This document shows positions 12,585-17,581 of a stretch of 17,581 nt of DNA, piece after piece (positions within the stretch are counted from its first letter, which is position 1; each line of letters opens with the position of its first letter). The notes below the pieces were generated by a model that was not told the origin of the DNA, made no database searches, and was given only the letters and a program-made list of their open reading frames with translations. The stretch comes from JAWWPY01 sp964412845 (GTDB taxonomy: Bacteria > Actinomycetota > Actinomycetes > Streptosporangiales > Streptosporangiaceae): positions 1 to 17,581 of the forward strand of contig CAYPQM010000150.1 in assembly GCA_964412845.1 (NCBI GenBank), written 5' to 3'. The position numbers and the translations under genes were made by a program.

Positions 12585-14788
12585 GACGCTCCCCCGTCCC
12601 TCACCTGGCCGTTCCCGGCGCTGTGGCGCGCCGGGTCTCCCCGGCCATCCCCCGGGCCGTGGTGCGTGCCGATCCCCTGTTCATCCAACCCCGGCGCGTC
12701 CAGCCCCGGCGCATCCGGCCCCCGTATGCCCGGCTCCGGTGCGTCAGCACCGCCCGGCTCGCCCGATCGCAGCGCGGTGAGAATCGAGCTCGCGAGGCGC
12801 GGGCCGATGCCGGGCAGTTCCGCGAGCTCGGCCTCAGTCGCGCCGGCCATCCGGCGTACCGAACCGAAGTGCCGTAGCAGCGTAGCCCGCCGGGCCGGGC
12901 CGAGTCCCGGGACCGCGTCAAGCTCGCTGACGGCCAGCGCCTTCGAGCGCTTTGCGCGGTGATATGTGATGGCAAACCGGTGTGCCTCGTCCCTGACCCG
13001 CTGCAGCAGGTACAGGCCTTCGCTGGTCCGGGGCATGATGACGGGCGAGTCGTCGCCCGGCAGCCAGACCTCTTCCAGCCGCTTGGCCAGGCCGCAGACG
13101 CTGACGTCGTCGATGCCAAGCTCGTCGAGGGCCCGGACGGCGGCCGCCACCTGGGCCGGTCCCCCGTCGATCACCACCAGGCTCGGCGGATAGGCGAATT
13201 TCCGCCCCCGGGGAGCGGGGCTGCCCGCCGCGTCGTCGGCTGCGGGTGGCGTGTCCTCCGCGTCCCAGCCGAGCACATCGAGCTCACCGGTCGCCTCACG
13301 CGCCTCCAGGTACCTGCGGAACCTGCGGGTGATCACTTCGTGCACCGAGGCGACGTCGTCGATCCCGCCGGTGCCCTTGATGCTGAACCGCCGGTATTCC
13401 GACTTGCGGGCCAGCCCATCCTCGAACACCACCATGGACGCGACCACGTGGGTGCCCTGCAGGTTCGACACGTCGTAGCACTCGATCCGGAGCGGGGCCT
13501 CGGTCAGCCCCAGCGCCTCCTGGATCTCGGCCAGGGCCCGGCTCCGGGTGGTCAGGTCGCTCGCCCGGCGCGTCTTGTGCAGCGCCAGCGACTCGGCGGC
13601 GTTCCGGGCGACTGTTTCCAGCAACGCCTTCTTGTCCCCGCGCCTGGGTACCCGGAGGCTGACCCGGCTGCCACGGCGATCGGCAAGCCATTCCTCCACC
13701 ACTCCAGCGGCGGGCGGGAGCACCGGGACGAGCACCTCACGGGGGACGCTGCCCTCCCGGTCCGCACCGAGCGTGATCTCCGTCCGCCCGGTCCGCTGGC
13801 CGGTGGCCGCGCGGTTACCCGGGCCGGCCTCGGCCGGGGCGCCCGCGATGCGGTCATCGCCGTAGACCTGGCCGAGGAAATGCTCGACGAGCTCGCTCGG
13901 GGTGATGTCCTCGACCTTGTCGACCACCCAGCCGCGCTGACCGCGCACCCGGCCGTCGCGGACGTAGAACACCTGGACCGCCGCCTCCAGCTGGTCCTCG
14001 GCCAGGGCGATGACGTCACAGTCGGTGCCGTCGCCGAGCACCACCGCCTGCTTCTCCAGAGCCCGCTGCAGCGCCGCGATGTCGTCCCGCAGCCTGGCCG
14101 CCCGCTCGAACTCCTCGGCGGCGGCGGCCCGGCGCATCTCCGCCTCCAGCCGCCGGGTGAACCGGGCGGTCTGGCCGGCCATGAAATCGCAGAACTCTTC
14201 CGCGAGCAGCCGGTGCTCCGGTGCGCTGATCCGTTGCACGCATGGCGCCGAGCACTTGCCGATGTAGCCGAGCAGGCAGGGCCGCCCGATCTGGCCCGCG
14301 CGCTTGAACACTCCTGCCGAGCAGGTCCGCACCGGGAACACCCGCAGCAGCGCGTCGACCGTCTCCCGGATCGCCCAGGCGTGCGAGTAGGGGCCGAAGT
14401 AGCGGACCCCGCGCCGCTTCGCGCCGCGCAGCACCATGACCCGCGGATACTCCTCGTCCATGGTGACCGCGAGGTAGGGATAGCTCTTGTCGTCCCGGTA
14501 CCGCACGTTGAACCGGGGGTCGAACTCCTTGATCCAGGAGTACTCCAGCTGGAGCGCTTCCACCTCGGTGCCAACGACAGTCCAGTTCACCGCGGCCGCG
14601 GAGGTCAGCATGGACTGGGTCCGCGGATGCAGCCCGGCGAAGTCGGCGAAGTAGGAGTTCAGCCTGGACCGGAGATTCTTCGCCTTGCCGACATAGATGA
14701 CCCGGCCATGCGCATCGCAGAACCGGTAGACCCCAGGGGACTCCGGGATCGAGCCGGGAGCTGGCCGGTAGCCATGCGGATCTGCCAC
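12581..14788 (-). CDS. uvrC: UvrABC excinuclease subunit C
   Basis: Makes the 3' and 5' incisions in nucleotide excision repair with UvrB. Domains in order: GIY-YIG nuclease (16-95; GVY 19-21, YVG 32-34, R40, TEVEALQLE); a cysteine cluster C156, C171, C179 and C183 in the place of the UvrC iron-sulfur ligands; the UVR UvrB-binding helix pair (about 203-240); the RNase H-like nuclease (about 433-610; CYDVSN with D439, VIDGG with D541, DEAHRFA with H603); and tandem helix-hairpin-helix (621-675). At 735 residues it is longer than many homologues because of a Pro/Ala-rich insert (about 511-530) and an acidic, Pro/Gly-rich tail (676-735). The start is GTG at 14786-14788, giving the usual MADPxxYRP. 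It appears to open the uvrC-rapZ-yvcK-whiA operon. Confidence 0.96.
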   Translation of the reverse strand: MADPHGYRPAPGSIPESPGVYRFCDAHGRVIYVGKAKNLRSRLNSYFADFAGLHPRTQSMLTSAAAVNWTVVGTEVEALQLEYSWIKEFDPRFNVRYRDDKSYPYLAVTMDEEYPRVMVLRGAKRRGVRYFGPYSHAWAIRETVDALLRVFPVRTCSAGVFKRAGQIGRPCLLGYIGKCSAPCVQRISAPEHRLLAEEFCDFMAGQTARFTRRLEAEMRRAAAAEEFERAARLRDDIAALQRALEKQAVVLGDGTDCDVIALAEDQLEAAVQVFYVRDGRVRGQRGWVVDKVEDITPSELVEHFLGQVYGDDRIAGAPAEAGPGNRAATGQRTGRTEITLGADREGSVPREVLVPVLPPAAGVVEEWLADRRGSRVSLRVPRRGDKKALLETVARNAAESLALHKTRRASDLTTRSRALAEIQEALGLTEAPLRIECYDVSNLQGTHVVASMVVFEDGLARKSEYRRFSIKGTGGIDDVASVHEVITRRFRRYLEAREATGELDVLGWDAEDTPPAADDAAGSPAPRGRKFAYPPSLVVIDGGPAQVAAAVRALDELGIDDVSVCGLAKRLEEVWLPGDDSPVIMPRTSEGLYLLQRVRDEAHRFAITYHRAKRSKALAVSELDAVPGLGPARRATLLRHFGSVRRMAGATEAELAELPGIGPRLASSILTALRSGEPGGADAPEPGIRGPDAPGLDAPGLDEQGIGTHHGPGDGRGDPARHSAGNGQVRDGGAS

Positions 14789-14812
14789 CCAGCAACTCTA
14801 TGCGCGCTCGCT

Positions 14813-14870
14813 GGCCGGCCGGGTCTGGGCCCGTGGGGCCGGCCGGGTCGGTGCCTGCTGGCCGGCCGGG
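14813..14870. repeat. Three spaced GGCCGGCCGGG boxes upstream of uvrC
   Basis: Identical 11-bp boxes lie at 14813-14823, 14837-14847 and 14860-14870, 24 and 23 bp apart. Each contains the palindrome GGCCGGCC; the first and third are preceded by CT. They fill most of the 83-bp gap between the ROK gene stop and the uvrC start. They may be an operator array for uvrC, a terminator for the ROK gene, or local repeat expansion. Confidence 0.6.
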
Positions 14871-14871
14871 C

Positions 14872-15900
14872 CTAGGCCCGGTCCGCGTCCGCCGGGCGGG
14901 CAGCGATCGCGGCGCCCCGCGCTCCCGCCTGGTCCAGATCGGGGACGAGCGCGAAGTCAGCCGCCCGGACCTGTTCCTCGCGCAGTTCCGTGTGCTCACG
15001 GACCTTGCCGAGGAACCAGTCCCGGAAATGCGGGTCCGCCTCGACGACGCCGCCCCCGACGAAGTACATGTCCGGGTCCGTGAATCCGGCCGCGATCGTG
15101 AAGATCCGGCCCAGCGCCATCGCCTGCTGCTCGAAGATCTTGAGCGCAAGCGGGTCCCCTGCTTCGCCGTATCCCCGGACCAGCTTGGCGGCCTTGGCCG
15201 GCGCGACGCCGGCCAGGTCATTTCCTTCGAACCGGCTCAGCCAGTAGGGCAGCAGGTTCCGCTCGATGCCGGTGAGCGAGGCGATGCTTTCCGCGTCGCC
15301 GGGGAGTCCGCAATTGCAGCCCGGAACCGGCTGCCCAGCATCGAGCAGGCCGTCGAGCGGGATCTGCAGGTGGCCGAATTCGCCTGCCATGCCGGCCGCG
15401 CCCCGGACCACCCGGCCGGCCTCGATCACGCCGCCGCCGAGCCCGGTGCCGACAATCGCCGCGACGGAGGAATACCGGGAAGCCTCGGCGCCAAACCGGA
15501 CCTGATGCGCGTAGAGCGCCGCCGCATTGGCGTCATTGATGTAGACCACGGGCAGCCCGAGCCTGGCCTCCAGCCCGCTGCGGATGTCGAAGCCGCGCCA
15601 GCCCGGATGAGCAAAGTTCGCCGCCCCCCGGGAGGACAGGACGCCATCCGCGCTTGCGGGGCCAGGGGTGTCCAGGCCCACGGCGCACACCGCTGACCGC
15701 GCTGCGCCGGTCACCGTGAGGACGTAATCGAACGAAGCGGCGAGCGCCTCGACGGCCACGTCCGGGCCCTCCCGGACCCTGCTGGGCATCTCCAGCATCC
15801 GATCGACGAGAAACCGCCCGGCCGAGTCAAGCACCGTCGCGTTATTGGCCGTGCCGCCGTTGTCGAGACCTACCACGACCCACTGCGCCGGATCCGTCAT
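14872..15900 (-). CDS. ROK-family protein (probable sugar kinase)
   Basis: Probably phosphorylates a hexose or amino sugar with ATP; the substrate is not readable from sequence. No N-terminal helix-turn-helix is present, so it looks like a kinase rather than a ROK repressor. The 342-residue protein has phosphate-binding DNGGT (13-17), the catalytic-type INDANAA (121-127, D123), GTGLGGG (151-157), GEFGH (173-177, H177), CNCGLPGDAE (195-204) and a C-terminal VGGGV (281-285). The usual zinc motif CxCGxxGCxE has Asp202 in place of the third Cys. I chose the ATG at 15898-15900 because AGAGGAA lies 4 nt upstream and the open frame beyond it is low-complexity. It diverges from the kinase gene and ends 83 bp before uvrC. 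Confidence 0.88.
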   Translation of the reverse strand: MTDPAQWVVVGLDNGGTANNATVLDSAGRFLVDRMLEMPSRVREGPDVAVEALAASFDYVLTVTGAARSAVCAVGLDTPGPASADGVLSSRGAANFAHPGWRGFDIRSGLEARLGLPVVYINDANAAALYAHQVRFGAEASRYSSVAAIVGTGLGGGVIEAGRVVRGAAGMAGEFGHLQIPLDGLLDAGQPVPGCNCGLPGDAESIASLTGIERNLLPYWLSRFEGNDLAGVAPAKAAKLVRGYGEAGDPLALKIFEQQAMALGRIFTIAAGFTDPDMYFVGGGVVEADPHFRDWFLGKVREHTELREEQVRAADFALVPDLDQAGARGAAIAARPADADRA

Positions 15901-15931
15901 GCTGTTCCTCTTCCGCTGTCTGCCCGCAGGC

Positions 15932-15961
15932 AGCGTAGCCGGGTTGCGGGCCGCCTGCCAC
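15932..15961 (-). promoter_or_regulatory. Promoter candidate for the ROK gene
   Basis: The minus strand reads GTGGCA (complement of 15956-15961), 18 bp, then TACGCT (complement of 15932-15937, fitting TANNNT), about 31 bp before the ATG. A 5-bp hairpin (CTGCC/GGCAG, 15920-15933) sits between it and the ribosome site. Both elements are weak matches. Confidence 0.3.
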
Positions 15962-16032
15962 GGCCGAGGCCTCGCGGCCGGGGCGGCCATGGCTGAGCTT
16001 CGGTGGCTGCGGCCGGCCGGCTGAGATTTCAT

Positions 16033-16092
16033 GCCCCCGGAGGGGCCGCCACCGGGGGCCGGGCCGGTCACCTGGGCCGGCGGCCGGGGCAT
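16033..16092. repeat. Inverted repeats in the 272-bp ROK-kinase divergent gap
   Basis: The gap 15901-16172 holds no convincing gene. GCCCCCGG (16033-16040) pairs perfectly with CCGGGGGC (16052-16059) over 8 bp with an 11-nt loop. The same left arm can instead pair with CCGGGGCAT (16084-16092) with one bulged base. The structure lies centrally between the divergent genes and could insulate or regulate them; chance formation in GC-rich DNA is possible. Confidence 0.45.
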
Positions 16093-16136
16093 GGTGAACT
16101 CCTCGGCATCCGGCCACGTGTTGCTGGCATGCGCGG

Positions 16137-16142
16137 TAAATA
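16137..16142 (+). promoter_or_regulatory. Candidate -10 element for the kinase gene
   Basis: TAAATA stands in a small AT-rich pocket (GGTAAATACT) 30 bp before the kinase GTG. No good -35 is seen at 16-19 bp upstream, so this is a weak call. Confidence 0.25.
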
Positions 16143-16172
16143 CTGGGCCTGCCGGGCGAGGCAAGGAGACCC

Positions 16173-17581
16173 GTGGAGTCACTGAAGGCGGGAGATCCCC
16201 AGCAGTTGGGGGGGTACCGGCTGCGGGCCCGCCTGGGGGCGGGCGGGATGGGGCAGGTGTTCCTGGGCTACTCGCCGGCCGGCCGCGCCGTGGCGGTCAA
16301 GGTCATCCACCGTGAGCTGGCCCGCGATCCGGAGTTCCGGACGAGGTTCCGCCGGGAAGTAGCTGCCGCCAAGGCAGTCAGCGGTGCCTATACGGCGCCG
16401 GTGACCGCGGCCGGGCCCGATGATGACCCGCCGTGGCTGGCCACCGCGTACGTGCCGGGGCCCTCGCTGGCCGAGGCGGTCGCCGCAGCCGGGCCACTGC
16501 CCGCGGAGTCGGTGTGGAAGCTGGCCGCCGGCCTGGTCGAAGCACTGCAGGCGGTACATGCCTGCGGGCTCGTGCACCGGGACCTGAAACCAGCGAACGT
16601 GCTGCTGGCCCTGGACGGCCCCCGGGTGATCGACTTCGGGATATCCCGCGCGCTCGAGCGGACCGCGATGACCTCGACCGGGACGATCGTGGGCACGCCG
16701 TCGTTCATGTCGCCGGAGCAGGCCGAAGGAGCGCGGGTCGGGCGGCCCAGCGACGTGTTCTCCCTCGGCGGCGTGATCGTGTTCGCCGCGACGGGGGCCG
16801 GGCCATTCGGCGACGGCCCGCAGGCGTCCATGCTGTACCGGGTGGTGCACGCGGCGCCGGTGCTGGGCGGGGTGCCTGACGGGCTGCGGGAGCTCGCGGC
16901 GGCATGCCTGGCCAAGGTGCCCGCGGAGCGCCCCGAACTGGCCGCGCTGGTGGATGTGATCGCGGCGGACCGCCCCCCGGATGCGGGCCCTGCGGGCGGG
17001 CCACCGGATGCGGGCGCCGCGCTGGCCTCGTTCTGGCCAGCGGCGGTCACCGGGCTGATCCGCTCCCACCAGACCCGGCTCAGCGGCGAGATCCGGCACG
17101 GATCGACTGGGCTGGCCGCGAGCCCGCAGCCCGGTGACCCGATCGGAGCACCAGGGGCCGCCGGGCCGGCGACGGCAGTGGCAGGGTCGCGGCCGGTCAC
17201 CGCCCGGCAGGCGTCCGCCCGCCCGCCCGCCGCTCCCCCCGGCGAGTTCGCCGCCGTACCCGCCGGCGAGTTCGCCGCCAGCCCGCCCAGCCCGTTCGCC
17301 GCCGCTCCCCCCGGCCAGCCCACCGCCATCGCCACCGTAGGCAGCAGCCCGCCAGCCGGCCCGGCACTGACTATGGACGGGTTGGCCGGCGGCCCGGCCG
17401 AGGGCCCTCCAGGGCCTGGGGTGGCCCGCCGGCGGGTCCTTGTGGGGCTGGCCGTGGTGGTGGGCGCCGGGCTGGCTGGCGCCGGATGGGAACACAGCCA
17501 GGGCGGCGGGGCTCAGCACCAGGCCGGCGGTAGCCGGCCGACCCCGGGCACAACGACCAGCCGCCCCACGTCGCAGCCGAG
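16173..17581 (+). CDS. Transmembrane Ser/Thr protein kinase (3' end outside window)
   Basis: Hanks-type kinase anchored in the membrane. 469 codons are visible with no stop, so the gene runs off the right edge. The start is GTG with AAGGAG 4 nt upstream (16163-16168). Kinase domain about 15-275: P-loop LGAGGMGQV (21-29), ATP lysine K43 (AVKV), HRDLKPAN with D137, DFG (154-156), an activation loop with STGTIVGTPSFMSPEQ, and the RPEL arginine of subdomain XI. A Pro/Ala-rich juxtamembrane linker (about 300-416) contains GEFAA-type repeats. RRR precedes one membrane helix (about 422-439), and a Gly/Ser/Thr/Pro segment then begins outside the cell. No PASTA repeat is visible before the edge, so the sensor domain is unknown. 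Confidence 0.92.
   Translation, partial: MESLKAGDPQQLGGYRLRARLGAGGMGQVFLGYSPAGRAVAVKVIHRELARDPEFRTRFRREVAAAKAVSGAYTAPVTAAGPDDDPPWLATAYVPGPSLAEAVAAAGPLPAESVWKLAAGLVEALQAVHACGLVHRDLKPANVLLALDGPRVIDFGISRALERTAMTSTGTIVGTPSFMSPEQAEGARVGRPSDVFSLGGVIVFAATGAGPFGDGPQASMLYRVVHAAPVLGGVPDGLRELAAACLAKVPAERPELAALVDVIAADRPPDAGPAGGPPDAGAALASFWPAAVTGLIRSHQTRLSGEIRHGSTGLAASPQPGDPIGAPGAAGPATAVAGSRPVTARQASARPPAAPPGEFAAVPAGEFAASPPSPFAAAPPGQPTAIATVGSSPPAGPALTMDGLAGGPAEGPPGPGVARRRVLVGLAVVVGAGLAGAGWEHSQGGGAQHQAGGSRPTPGTTTSRPTSQP
17239..17304 (+). repeat. GEFAA/PFAA repeats in the kinase linker
   Basis: The linker encodes a run of short related units: PPGEFAAVP, AGEFAASPP and SPFAAAPPG, each 8-9 residues. The DNA repeats CCGGCGAGTTCGCCGCC twice. 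It is likely a flexible extended linker that expands by slippage, located between kinase and membrane helix. Confidence 0.6.

Noticed and set aside
12959..14875. 638-codon plus-strand open frame opposite uvrC
   Set aside because: It mirrors the uvrC coding frame; the composition is the low-complexity H/R/G/P/D mix of antisense frames and no motif is seen.
16011..16018. Further GGCCGGCC palindromes, here and near 16268, as extra members of the uvrC box array
   Set aside because: Isolated 8-mers of this kind are expected several times by chance in a 17.6-kb window of this composition and lack the phased spacing.
15901..16182. 94-residue N-terminal extension of the ROK protein
   Set aside because: It is low-complexity Pro/Gly/Arg sequence; the ATG at 15900 has a strong ribosome site and family-like N terminus.
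16179..17519. 446-codon minus-strand open frame opposite the kinase gene
   Set aside because: The kinase frame has all Hanks motifs in order; the opposite frame is Gly/Arg/Pro-rich without a domain.

Overview
The window is very GC-rich, uses many GTG starts, and packs genes with start/stop overlaps. It carries RbpA and WhiA next to the uvrC-rapZ-yvcK-whiA-gap-pgk-tpiA-secG gene order. Together these place it on the chromosome of an actinomycete, most likely a filamentous or Streptomyces/Streptosporangiales-like group. I cannot name the genus from sequence alone. I see no tRNA, rRNA, CRISPR array, insertion sequence or phage gene.

Layout. Positions 2-1723 (+) are the 3' part of glgX (glycogen debranching), whose end overlaps a convergent small four-helix membrane protein gene (1704-2105, -). 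A RibD-C-type reductase gene (2235-3002, +) converges on a LigC-type ATP-dependent DNA ligase gene (3036-4124, -), and both TAG stops lie in the arms of one inverted repeat. A glutamate decarboxylase gene (4246-5649, +) diverges from ligC and converges on rbpA. The central block runs on the minus strand from 14788 down to 5745: uvrC, rapZ, yvcK, whiA, then gap, pgk, tpiA, secG, rbpA. It joins DNA repair, UDP-GlcNAc/cell-wall and RNase-adaptor control, a developmental regulator, lower glycolysis, the Sec translocon and an RNA polymerase activator. uvrC/rapZ, rapZ/yvcK and gap/pgk overlap by 4 bp, so translational coupling is likely. Upstream of uvrC lies a ROK-family protein gene (14872-15900, -). 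Diverging from it is a transmembrane Ser/Thr protein kinase gene (16173 to the right edge, +).

The core is an ordinary conserved housekeeping block. The most unusual feature is the pgk-tpiA junction (about 7203-7351). The first 16 or so codons of tpiA are present twice, 101 bp apart, with a strong GC hairpin between the copies. The upstream copy forms a 33-codon ORF whose ATG overlaps the pgk stop (TGATG) and whose stop overlaps the tpiA start (ATGA). I read it as the former tpiA start displaced by a small duplication or REP-like insertion, leaving a coupled upstream ORF. Other items worth a look are three evenly spaced GGCCGGCCGGG boxes before uvrC, two tandem minisatellite-like repeats between gad and rbpA, competing inverted repeats between ligC and gad, and a ROK protein lacking one canonical zinc-site cysteine.
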